From Candidatus Ideonella esbjergensis (GTDB lineage Bacteria; Pseudomonadota; Gammaproteobacteria; Burkholderiales; Burkholderiaceae_C), in NCBI GenBank assembly GCA_016710065.1, contig JADJLP010000016.1:1-64000 (forward strand): a DNA stretch of 64,000 nt, given 5' to 3'. This document shows positions 29,901 through 38,706 of this stretch, piece after piece; position 1 is the first letter of the stretch; the number at the start of each line of letters is the position of its first letter. A program made the position numbers and the translations under genes. Under the pieces are notes generated by a model that worked only from the letters and a program-made list of their open reading frames with translations, did no database searches and was not told the origin of the DNA.

Positions 29901-32276
29901 TTCTCCATCTCCATCACCCAGCCCGCAACGGCGCTGACGTCCAACGGCGTGGCGGTGACTTGGACGGGTGGCGCGGCTGGTGCCGATCTGGTGGGCATGG
30001 CCGGTACCACTGAAGTGCTGCGCGTGCACACCACGCCCGCAGGCGGCTACACCGTCACGTTGTCGGCGCCGGTCAACCACGCCACCGCTGGCACGGAAGA
30101 TGTCAAGACGCTGAGCTTTGGCGTCGCGGTTTCCGACGGTACGGCCACGGCCGCCACATCCACCCTGACGGTCAACATCGAGGACGACGCACCCACTGCT
30201 GCCAACATCACCCAGGCTGTGGAAGCACAGCCCACCAACTCGAACATCCTGTTGGTGATCGACGTGTCAGGCTCGATGGGCACAGCCGACGGCCCTGGCG
30301 GCATCACCCGCCTGCAGACCGCCAAGAATGCCATTGCGCAGTTGCTCACCCAGTACGAGAACATGGGTGAAGTGCGGGTGCAGATCGTCAGCTTCAGTTC
30401 GTCGGCCAACGTGAACACCTCGGAGTGGGTGACCGTGGCCCAGGCCAACACCCTCGTGAACGGGTTGGCGGCCAGTGGTGGCACCAACTACGACGCAGGC
30501 ATTGCTTCGGCCATGGAGGCTTACAACCAGGCTGGCAAGCTGGCCGGTGCCCAGAGCATCTCCTATTTCCTGTCTGATGGCGCACCCACCTTTGGCGTGG
30601 GTGATGTGACCACCCTTTACGGCGCCCGCGATGGCTCTGGCTCCACCACGGGCACCGATGGTGGCCTCGACCCAGCCGAACAGGCAGTGTGGCTGAACTT
30701 CCTGCGGACCAACGACGTGACATCTCACGCCATTGGCTTGGGCTCGGGTGTGACGTCGACCACTTACCTGGACCCGATCGCCTACAACGGCGCCACTGCC
30801 TCCGACATGAACGCGCTGTTGGTGACCAACCTGGCCAATCTGAACAACGCCCTGACGGCCACGGTGCCGCCAGCCTTGACGGGCCAGTTGCTCAACGGTG
30901 GCTTGATCGGCTCTGGCCAGGGCGTTGGCGCTGACCATGGCTATGTGCGCTCGCTGAGCGTTGATGGCTCAACCTACACCTACAACCCGGCCGCCGGTGG
31001 CTCGGTGGCGGTAATCGGCACCAACAACAGTGTGTTCGACACCACGGGCAATGTGCTGACGATCACCACCGCCAATGGTGGCAAGTTCGTCGTTGACATG
31101 GACGAAGGCAACTACACCTACACGCCGCCGGCCATCATCACGGGCACCAAGACCGAGGCTATGACCTATGTGCTGGTGGACAACGACGCCGACTCCGCCA
31201 GTGCCACCATCACCTTCAACGTCAGCCGCGCACCCGAACCCGTGGTGACCATGGCTTCCACCACTTATGTGGGTGATGCCTACAACGACAAGGTCACCGG
31301 CACGGCCGGCGCCGATTCGATCAGCGCCGGTGCGGGCCACGACCTCGTCAACGGTGCGGCGGGCAACGACACCATCATCGGCGGTGCCGGCAATGACACC
31401 TTGATCGGTGGCTTGGGCAGCGACGTCTTCAAGTGGTCGTTGGGAGATGCCGGCAGCCCCGGCGCACCGGCCCGTGACGTCATCAAGGATTTCAGCCAGA
31501 GCGTGATCACCCTGGCCAACCCGGGTGCGGAAACGGTGGTGGTGGCGAACGGCGGCAGCAGCACCACAACCACCGGCTGGACAGCTTCCGCCGGCACCAT
31601 GGTGGCCACGGCCAACCCGAACACCAGTGACTTTCTGCTGGATGGCGACAACGCGTTCAGAGTGACGGGCGATGGCGACACCCTGACCGACAACTACCTG
31701 AGCCAGACGGTCCCGGGCTCGACGTTCAGCACCGGCGGCATCTGGACCGTGACGGCCGATGTGGGTTGGGCCCAGACGCAAACCATTTCACCGACCTACA
31801 AGGTGGAGTTGTGGGCCGGCACCACATTGATCGGCTCGGTCGATCAAACCGCATCGCCGCTGATCCAAGGGCAGTTCGTTGAAGCCGAGTTCACAGTGAA
31901 TGGCGCTGCATTCCCGACTGTGGCTGCCGGAACCGCCCTGTCGGTTCGCCTGGTTGGCATGAACGGTCAGGCCTACTTCGACAACATCCAGGTGACCCAG
32001 AACGATGGTGACAGTCTGGACCTGCGCGATCTGCTGCAGGGCGAATTGCACGCCGGCAGCAATGTCGGCAACCTGGCCAACTACCTGCACTTCGAACACA
32101 CCGCCAGCGGCACCGAACTGCACATCAGCACCACTGGTGGTTTTGCAGGCGGCTATTCGGCTGCGGCCGAAGACCAGGTGATCTCGATCGAGGGCATCAA
32201 CCTGGTTGGCGCCTACACCACCGACGCCGCTGTCATTCAGGACCTGCTGAACAAGGGTAAGCTGATCACCGACTGA
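23941..32276 (+). CDS. lapA: giant LapA-type RTX biofilm adhesin (one frameshift)
   Basis: A surface adhesin of about 2778 aa once a single missing C near 28128 is restored (a 5-C run in sister repeats is 4-C here). Residues about 28-87 form the N-terminal retention module (KGYVASRQLNGKVVGVWG). PAAG at 108-111 matches the LapG di-alanine cleavage site. Cadherin/VCBS-like domains follow, nine of them near-identical (about 917-1843). A vWA domain (VIDVSGSMG, about 2103) comes next, then RTX repeats (GNDTIIGGAGNDTLIGG, about 2475), a lectin-like insert, and a C-terminal T1SS signal (LDLRDLLQG to LLNKGKLITD). It is secreted by the neighbouring LapBC and TolC proteins and would be held at the surface by the retention module until LapG cuts it. 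Confidence 0.9.
26691..29471 (+). repeat. nine tandem 309-bp repeats within the adhesin
   Basis: The 309-bp unit (103 codons, one Ig/cadherin-like domain containing FDDPTNPTFDPATGNYAV and SYNGSDVFTVTVSDGHGG) occurs nine times head to tail. Copies 2-9 are almost identical at the DNA level. The first copy differs at several sites (TFAKAAD, GTVVVNPD), one copy has ccggag for cccgag near 29231, and the copy at 27921-28229 lacks one C. Such identity implies recent amplification or gene conversion, and true copy number may differ from the assembly. Confidence 0.95.
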
Positions 32277-32290
32277 ACCCCTGCGCTGTG

Positions 32291-32689
32291 ATGAACGACC
32301 ACGACATCTTTGCCTGGCAACTGGGGGAGGCACAACCTGCCTCCCCGACCAGTGCCGACCCAGCGCCCACCGAGACGATTGCCGAGTTCGACACCTCGGC
32401 CGCCGCGCTGGGTGGCGATGTGCTGGACCTGCGTGACTTGCTTCAGGGAGACAGCCCCGAAACGCTGAGCCACTTCCTGCATTTCTCGACCTTGGGAAGT
32501 GACACGGTGATCAGCATCAGCAGTTCGGGTGCCTACGCGCCGGCATTTGATGCCAGCAAGACAGACCAGACCCTGACGCTGACCAACGTGGACCTGTGCA
32601 CGGCCTTCGCCCTGCCAGGCGCCACCGACGTTCAGCTCATCCAGGAGTTGCTGACCCGCGGCAAGTTGATCACCGACGGCCAGGGTTGA
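32291..32689 (+). CDS. stand-alone type I secretion C-terminal signal domain protein
   Basis: The 132-aa product (ATG 32291; GTG 32288 directly precedes) is homologous along its length to the C-terminal target domain of the adhesin that ends 14 bp upstream. DIFAWQLGEAQ corresponds to DVFKWSLGDAG, GGDVLDLRDLLQGD to DSLDLRDLLQGE, and IQELLTRGKLITD to IQDLLNKGKLITD. It has no repeats, no cargo domain and no signal peptide. It may be secreted alone, be a duplicated leftover of the adhesin terminus, or act with the adhesin during export. There is no clear ribosome binding site, so translational coupling to the adhesin is likely if it is expressed. Confidence 0.65.
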   Translation: MNDHDIFAWQLGEAQPASPTSADPAPTETIAEFDTSAAALGGDVLDLRDLLQGDSPETLSHFLHFSTLGSDTVISISSSGAYAPAFDASKTDQTLTLTNVDLCTAFALPGATDVQLIQELLTRGKLITDGQG

Positions 32690-32693
32690 GGGT

Positions 32694-34604
32694 TCAAAGA
32701 GCCTTCTGCCTGGCTGCCGGGCCGGTGTAGCCGTCCACGCCGCATTGCGCCAAGGCTTGCGCGTCGGCCAGTTCATCCACGCCCTCGGCATAGACCGCCA
32801 AACCCATGCCATGCAGCATGCGCACGCTGCTGGCCACCAAGCGTGCCCGCGCGGCGTCGTTGGCCAAACCATCCACAAAGCTGGCATCCAGCTTGACGAA
32901 GTCCAGACCGGCCCCCAACAAAGCGGCCGAGTCGGTCAGCCCCTCGCCGGCGTGCTCCAGCCCCACGCGCGCGCCGTGGGCATGCATCTGACTCACCAGT
33001 TCCCTCAGCAGCACAGGCTGGCGCATGGCACCGGCCTCGGCCAGTTCCAGCCAGATCTTGGCGGCCGCGCCTGGCTGTGCGGCCAGCGCCACTCGCAGGC
33101 TGGGCACGAAGCCGCTGTCGTGCAATGAGCCCGGGCTCAGGTTGACGGCCCGCTGCACCCCGTCGGCAGCGGTGGCTTGCAAGGCCAGTTTCACCGCAGC
33201 AATGTCAATCTGTGCAGTGATCTGCCCACGGCGGGCCATGGGCAGCCACTGGGCCGCTGTGAGCCATGCAGGTTCATGCCCGAACCGCATGCGCAACGGG
33301 CACTCCAAATGCACCAGCGCGCCCTGCACATCCACCACGGGGAAGGCACCAAGCATCAATTGGTTCTGAGCCACCGCTGTTTCCATGCGGTGGCGCCACT
33401 CGTCCTCGCCCAGCACCAGACCGTCGGCCGTGTCGTCCAGTTCCACGGCATAGGGTCCTCGCGCCTCGGCGCGCGCCAGGGCCTGGTCGGCCGAGGCCAG
33501 CAGGGCAGACAGGGACACGCCGTCGTGCCAGCGCACGGCCCCCACCACAGCCGAGCCATCGCTGTCGTGCCCTTTGAGCAGCGCATGCAGCCGCGCCGCC
33601 ACGTCCACGGCAGGCTCACGAAGGGCATCCACCTGGGGCAGGATCATGGCAAAGTCGGTGCCGTTCAAACGCCCCACCTCCTGGGAACCCAGGCGCAAGG
33701 CCGATTCGGACATGGCAGCGGCCACGTCCCGCAGCAGCTTGTCGGTCTGTGCCCGGCCCAACTCGCGGTTCAAGCCCTGTAAATTGGTCAGCCGCACCAG
33801 CATTAGTACGCCTGAAAAATGCCCATCCTCGCTGCCCAGCCGCACCTTGAGCCGGCTCATGAAATGGGCACGGTTGTACGCACCTGTAAGGGGATCGCAA
33901 TTGGCCTGCTGGCGCAGTTGCTCTACCTGCACCGCCTGCTCATCAAACATGGCCTTCAGCCGCGCCACCATGGCATTCATGGCCCGTGTCACTTTGCGCA
34001 GTTCTGGCGTTGACGGCTCGTCAACAGCCACGAACTGGCGCTGCGTCAGGGCGGCCGCCTGGCTGACCACAGCATCCAAGGGCTGCCGGATGCGCCGCAC
34101 CCCCAGCAAAGCCAGGCGCCCCACCACACCGGCCACCAGAGCTAGCAGTCCGACGGTGACCCAGGTGCCACGCCAGAGTTCATCGTGGGCATAGTCCACC
34201 TGGCTTAGCACTTCCAAGCGCCCTATCTGCTTCCAGCCGTCCGACACCTGAGCCACGCCCAGGGCGGGCTGAATACCCACCAGCGAGACAAACCACGCTG
34301 GCGCCAGGCCGGCACGTGCAGGTGCCTGCCGCGACACCAGCGCCTGGCCCTGCCCAGATATCAGCTCAATGCGCTGGTAGGCGCCAGTGTCGAATTGCCC
34401 GGCCAGTACCAGTTCCATCGCGGTCGGGTCGCCGCGCTGCTGTGACAAGGTCAGTGCCAGCGCCTGCGCCGCGTCATTGTTCTTGACCGTCAGTTGGGTA
34501 TCCAGGTACTGGCGAGCGGAATGCAGAGAAACCCCCACCGCCGCCACAAACACCGCAGCGAGCGTGAGCAAGAGCAACAGCCAAACCTGTCGTATCAGAG
34601 ACAT
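32694..34604 (-). CDS. lapD: LapD-like c-di-GMP receptor with degenerate GGDEF and EAL domains
   Basis: LapD is an inner-membrane receptor that, when bound to c-di-GMP, sequesters the protease LapG and so keeps the adhesin on the surface. The 636-aa protein has two membrane helices bracketing a periplasmic LapD/MoxY-type domain (about 30-150), a HAMP linker, a GGDEF domain whose motif reads RLNGTDF, and an EAL domain whose motif reads LECPL and whose DDFG-type motif is LEHAGEG. The enzymatic motifs are thus lost, as expected for a receptor. It follows lapG on the same strand, 52 bp downstream, opposite the adhesin operon. Confidence 0.88.
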   Translation of the reverse strand: MSLIRQVWLLLLLTLAAVFVAAVGVSLHSARQYLDTQLTVKNNDAAQALALTLSQQRGDPTAMELVLAGQFDTGAYQRIELISGQGQALVSRQAPARAGLAPAWFVSLVGIQPALGVAQVSDGWKQIGRLEVLSQVDYAHDELWRGTWVTVGLLALVAGVVGRLALLGVRRIRQPLDAVVSQAAALTQRQFVAVDEPSTPELRKVTRAMNAMVARLKAMFDEQAVQVEQLRQQANCDPLTGAYNRAHFMSRLKVRLGSEDGHFSGVLMLVRLTNLQGLNRELGRAQTDKLLRDVAAAMSESALRLGSQEVGRLNGTDFAMILPQVDALREPAVDVAARLHALLKGHDSDGSAVVGAVRWHDGVSLSALLASADQALARAEARGPYAVELDDTADGLVLGEDEWRHRMETAVAQNQLMLGAFPVVDVQGALVHLECPLRMRFGHEPAWLTAAQWLPMARRGQITAQIDIAAVKLALQATAADGVQRAVNLSPGSLHDSGFVPSLRVALAAQPGAAAKIWLELAEAGAMRQPVLLRELVSQMHAHGARVGLEHAGEGLTDSAALLGAGLDFVKLDASFVDGLANDAARARLVASSVRMLHGMGLAVYAEGVDELADAQALAQCGVDGYTGPAARQKAL

Positions 34605-34656
34605 GCGACCTCCTTTGAGCGGTTATACCCCTCGTACAGGCGTGTTGATCGGTTCA

Positions 34657-35440
34657 TCAAAATCCCTCAGCGCGGGCCTTGCGCATCACGTCACCCCACC
34701 GCGAAAGGCGCTCGGCCGGGTTGCCTCGGACCGTGGACAAGCTCACCCCCTCCCAGATGCCCTCGGCGTTGAAGCTGAAAACTGGCGAAAGGTCAGCTCT
34801 CTGAGAGGCGGGTTTGACATCGGAAACCAACACATCCAACACCAGCGGGTCGGCATCGGGGGTCGCGTAGTAGGCCAGCACCATGTGGGGTACCGGCGGC
34901 CCGCCCATGGCTGCGCGCACATAAACCAAGCGGAGTTTGCGATGAGGCACACCCAACGCCGTCAAACCAAAGTACTTGGCGATGGCGAGATCTTCGCAAT
35001 CCCCCTGCCCTTTCTCACAAAGTTTCCAAGGGGCTGGCCCAATAATCTATTTGGCCCCAAACCTCGGTATCTTCCCGATATTCGATGCGGAGGTTCACGA
35101 ACCCATTGATGGCGACAACCTGGGCCACCTCGGCTTGGCCAGCCATGCCAGCCAGCGCCATCTGGGTCGCCCGCGCACCTGCCACTGCGGCTGCGCTGCG
35201 CTGCGCGGCGGCGGCGATCAGTCTGTTAGCATCCCAAGCAAATAAGCTGGTCTGTAGAACCAAGAATAGCAGTAGCAGAGCCAGCAGCCACTGTCGTGAC
35301 AGGACGCGAACAGGGCGCCTCTCATCAGGAACGGCGTTGCGGGGCATTCCACACACTTCGGCTCCCCAAGGGCTGACTTGAGATTGCCATGTCTTGTCGG
35401 GTACCAGCCACAGTTTTGCCGCAGTTTGATGTGCATTCAT
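34657..35440 (-). pseudogene. lapG: LapG-type periplasmic cysteine protease, frameshifted
   Basis: LapG releases LapA-type adhesins by cutting after the retention module. The first frame (starts possible at 35500, 35440 or 35347) has a membrane/signal helix (LLALLLLFLVLQTSLFAWDAN) and the conserved EYREDTEVWGQIDYWASPLE, then stops at 35015. After removing one T near 35021 the sequence continues in the next frame as EKGQGDCEDLAIAKYFGL with the catalytic Cys, then HMVLAYY (His) and LVLDVLV (Asp), to 34657. All three catalytic residues are present but only across the frameshift. It may be a real null allele or an indel error. It is upstream of lapD in a two-gene operon. Confidence 0.8.
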
Positions 35441-35547
35441 GCCGCAAACGGCGGGCAGTCGCAATGGACGGCAGAAACTGTGCGAATGCATCCTGTACAT
35501 TTAGCAACGTTTAGAAATTGAGCCGTTTCACCGGAGAGAAAACGACG

Positions 35548-37389
35548 ATGAAAAACACCGTGCTTGGCGCAAGCCTGATCACCCTCGCGTGCTGTTCAGC
35601 GATGGCCCAATCGACCGCTGTCACCGGCGCAGCCAAGAAGGCTGTCGAGACCAACCCTGAGGTTGCTGCCAAGTTCAATGCATTCAGGGCGTCCATCTCC
35701 GAGGTGGACATCTCCAGGGGTGCCATGCTGCCTCGCGTCGATCTGTCCGCCGACGTCGGCGCCAACGAAGACCGCATCGCTGGCCGCACCCCCTCCGCCG
35801 ATCAAAGCATGAGCCGCACTGGTATGGCACTGACGGCCACTCAGTTGCTGTGGGATGGCATGACGACCAGCAAGGATGTCAGCCGCGCCAATCACCAAAA
35901 GATGGCCCGCTACTTTGATTTTGTCGACGCCACCGAACAAACAGCCCTTGAAGCTGCTCGAGCCCACTACGACGTTCAGCGCTACCGCACCCTGGTGCTG
36001 CTGGCCGAACAAAACTACGTTCAGCACAAGTACGCCGTGGACCAGATCCAGTCCCGCGTGAAGGCAGGTGTGGCCCGTGGCGTCGATCTGGAGCAATCCA
36101 GTGCCCGCCTGGCACTGGCCGAGTCCAACCTGGTCACCGAACGCGCCAACCTGCACGACGTGACCGAACGCTATCGCCGCATCGTGGGTGATACCCCACC
36201 GGGCAAGCTTGGCAACGAGAGCCCTTACAAGCGCCCACTGCCGGCATCGGGTTCCTCCGCACTGGAGTCCACTCCTCTGACCAGCCCCATCATTGCCAGC
36301 GCGATCGAGAATCTGCGCGCTACCAAGGAACAAGCTGCCGGCCGCAAAGGCAGTTACCAGCCCCGCATTGAAGCCCGCTTGCGCGCAGGTGTGGGCAACA
36401 ACATGGACGGCGTCCAGAACCAGAAGCGCGACGTGCTGGGCCAACTGGTGCTGAACTGGAACCTGTACAACGGTGGTGCCGACGACGCCCGTCAGCGCCT
36501 GGCCGCCAACCAGATCAACCAGGCCATGGACCTGCGTGACAAGGCCTGCCGCGACACCCGCCAGACTGTCGCCATCGCCTACAACGACGTGAGCAAACTG
36601 GGCGAGCAACTGGCATACCTGGACCGCAACGTCGTGGCCATCGAACGCGCCCGTGACGCCTACCGCCAGCAGTTCGACATAGGCCAGCGCAGCCTGCTAG
36701 ACCTGTTGAACGCCGAGAACGAGCTCTACACCGCCAAGCGTTCCTACGCCATGGCCTTGTACGATCTTGACGTGGCCAAGGCCCGTACCTTTGCGGGCAT
36801 GGGCACGCTGATGTCTGCCCTGGGTCTGGCACGCGACGACGCGCGTGAACTGGCCCCGGAAGCCGACAACTGGAACGCTGGTGATGATGCAGTGGGCCGC
36901 TGCCCGCTGACCGCGACCGGCACCGGAGGCACATCCCGCGAAGACCTGGATGCCCGCGCCCGCTCACTCGCTGTGCCGGCACCGACCGCTGCAGCGCCCG
37001 TGGCCGTGGCTTTGGCTGTGCCGGCGGCACCCCGCCCCGCCGAGGCCCAGTCCCCCGCCACCGTGGCCGAGCAGCGTCTACGCGACTGGGCTCAGTCCTG
37101 GATGTCCAAGGATCTAAACCGTTACTACAGTTTCTACGGTGACGCCTTTGGCCCCTTGAAGGCCAACAAGGCCAAGTGGATGGCCGACCGCAAGCGCCTT
37201 GTGACCAAGCCTGGCGACATCTCGGTGGTGCTCGAAGACATCAAGGCCCAGACAGTGTCGCCCACCCGCGCCGAGACCACCTTCCGGCAGATCTACAAGT
37301 CGAGCAACTTCAGCGATCAGATGGTCAAGACGCTGACCTGGGACCGTGTGGGCAGTGACTGGGTGATCGTCAGGGAAAGCAACCGCTGA
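35548..37389 (+). CDS. lapE: TolC/LapE-type outer membrane channel with NTF2-like tail
   Basis: This is the outer-membrane component of the type I system. Signal peptide MKNTVLGASLITLACCSAMAQ is followed by two outer-membrane-efflux repeats (about 25-440, with RAHYDVQRYRTLVLLAEQNY and GQRSLLDLLNAENELYTAKRSY). An Ala/Pro-rich linker leads to a C-terminal extension of about 110 aa (WAQSWMSKDLNRYYSFYGDAF to DWVIVRESNR) with an NTF2-like pattern. Typical TolC lacks this tail. Start ATG 35548 follows CCGGAGAG; an in-frame start at 35518 is less likely. It is divergent from lapG, and the lap genes around it make it the probable LapE. Confidence 0.88.
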   Translation: MKNTVLGASLITLACCSAMAQSTAVTGAAKKAVETNPEVAAKFNAFRASISEVDISRGAMLPRVDLSADVGANEDRIAGRTPSADQSMSRTGMALTATQLLWDGMTTSKDVSRANHQKMARYFDFVDATEQTALEAARAHYDVQRYRTLVLLAEQNYVQHKYAVDQIQSRVKAGVARGVDLEQSSARLALAESNLVTERANLHDVTERYRRIVGDTPPGKLGNESPYKRPLPASGSSALESTPLTSPIIASAIENLRATKEQAAGRKGSYQPRIEARLRAGVGNNMDGVQNQKRDVLGQLVLNWNLYNGGADDARQRLAANQINQAMDLRDKACRDTRQTVAIAYNDVSKLGEQLAYLDRNVVAIERARDAYRQQFDIGQRSLLDLLNAENELYTAKRSYAMALYDLDVAKARTFAGMGTLMSALGLARDDARELAPEADNWNAGDDAVGRCPLTATGTGGTSREDLDARARSLAVPAPTAAAPVAVALAVPAAPRPAEAQSPATVAEQRLRDWAQSWMSKDLNRYYSFYGDAFGPLKANKAKWMADRKRLVTKPGDISVVLEDIKAQTVSPTRAETTFRQIYKSSNFSDQMVKTLTWDRVGSDWVIVRESNR

Positions 37390-37420
37390 ACGTCGGCAAG
37401 GGCCTACACCTTTGTCAAAA

Positions 37421-37453
37421 GGGACGCGGCTGCCGCGTCCCTTTTTGTTTTTG
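37421..37453 (+). terminator. intrinsic terminator after the TolC gene
   Basis: Perfect inverted repeat GGGACGCGGC/GCCGCGTCCC (37421-37441) followed by TTTTTGTTTTTG, 32 bp after the stop codon. It separates the channel gene from the TPR gene. Confidence 0.85.
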
Positions 37454-37604
37454 TAGGCTGCCTTTTCGGATCAGAGGCCGTTTTTCGATAGACTTCTACG
37501 GCTATCTTTCCCTCGTCGGCGACCGTTTGCTGCGCGGCCACGAGCGTTGATCTTGAACGCTTTTCAACCCAGCGAACCCCTGAATCAACGCATCCCCACA
37601 CAAC

Positions 37605-38675
37605 ATGCAGGCATCTCGTCCAACGCAACGCACAAACGCCCTCGTTCGAGCCATCAGTGCCATGGTGCTGGGGTTCTGCCTGGCCCAGACGGCTGCCGCC
37701 CAGGCCCCTCAGGCGCCCACCGATGCCAGCGAGATTCAGCGCCTGATCAAGGATGGGCAGCATGTGCAGGCACTGAAGCAGATAGATGAGGCCCTGGCGC
37801 GCAACCCCAAGGATGCCCAGATGCGGTTCCGTCGTGGTGTGGCCTTGTCCATGCTGGACCGCAAGGCAGAGGCGCTCGCGGTGTTTCAGAAACTGGTGGA
37901 GGACCACCCGGACATGCCGGCACCGTACAACAACATGGCGGTCATCTATGGCGCGCAGGGCGAGTACGAAAAGGCCCGGGGAGCGCTGGAGCGCGCTATC
38001 CGCACCAACCCCGCCTATGCGACGGCCTACCAGAATCTCGGTGACGTATATGCCCAGCTTGCCAGCCAGGCCTATTCCAAGGCCCTGCAACTCGACAAGA
38101 CCGACACGACGGTGCAACCAAAGCTGTCGCTGCTGCGCGAGTTGACCGGCAGCACCCCCACGGCTGTGGTGGCAGCCAAGCCCACTGCGCCTGCAGTGGC
38201 CACCGCAGCGGTGGCAGCGCCAGCGCCCAAACCCACACTCTCGTCTGTGGCAGCAGCAACACCTGCCGCGCCGGTGTCCGCAACACCGGTTAAGTCTGTA
38301 GCTGCAGCGTCCGCCCCAGTCGCGGCCGTAGCCAACTCTTCTGCCGACGTGGAGCACGCGGTGAAGGCCTGGGCCGCAGCTTGGAGCCGGCGCGACATGG
38401 CGGCCTACGTGGCCGCCTATTCGGGTGACTTCACCGGCCAGGCGTCTTCGCACAAGGCCTGGGAACAGGAACGGCGTGACCGCATTACCAGCAAGAAGTC
38501 CATCCGCGTGGGCGTGTCGGATCTGAAGATCGCCGTCAACGGCGACAAGGCCAGCGCCAAGTTTCGGCAGACCTACGAATCGGACGCCCTGTCCACCACC
38601 AGCCGCAAGACCCTGGAACTGGCCCGCACTGGTGGCGGAAAATGGGTGATTCGCCGCGAGGCGAGTGGCGGTTGA
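37605..38675 (+). CDS. secreted TPR protein with NTF2-like C-terminal domain
   Basis: The 356-aa protein starts with a signal peptide (ISAMVLGFCLAQTAAAQ), then at least three tetratricopeptide repeats (about 45-185: ALKQIDEALARNPKDA, ALAVFQKLVEDHPDM, ARGALERAIRTNPAYA). An Ala/Pro linker and a C-terminal NTF2-like domain (WAAAWSRRDMAAYVAAYSGDF to GGKWVIRREASGG) follow. The last domain matches the tail of the upstream TolC protein and of the downstream L,D-transpeptidase. A periplasmic scaffold role is inferred; TPRs bind proteins, and its neighbours export adhesin and modify peptidoglycan. Confidence 0.75.
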   Translation: MQASRPTQRTNALVRAISAMVLGFCLAQTAAAQAPQAPTDASEIQRLIKDGQHVQALKQIDEALARNPKDAQMRFRRGVALSMLDRKAEALAVFQKLVEDHPDMPAPYNNMAVIYGAQGEYEKARGALERAIRTNPAYATAYQNLGDVYAQLASQAYSKALQLDKTDTTVQPKLSLLRELTGSTPTAVVAAKPTAPAVATAAVAAPAPKPTLSSVAAATPAAPVSATPVKSVAAASAPVAAVANSSADVEHAVKAWAAAWSRRDMAAYVAAYSGDFTGQASSHKAWEQERRDRITSKKSIRVGVSDLKIAVNGDKASAKFRQTYESDALSTTSRKTLELARTGGGKWVIRREASGG

Positions 38676-38706
38676 CCATGGGCGTTCCGAGGCATTGATT
38701 GCAGCG

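Noticed and set aside
25597..30080. Long minus-strand open frames (829 and 652 codons) opposite the adhesin repeats
   Set aside because: They mirror the 309-bp repeats and have low-complexity Gly/Val/Asp-rich composition. They are antisense shadows of high-GC repetitive coding DNA.
34657..35500. Two separate genes in place of lapG
   Set aside because: The downstream frame begins without a start near the conserved Cys region, and both pieces together match one LapG-type protease with Cys, His and Asp in order.
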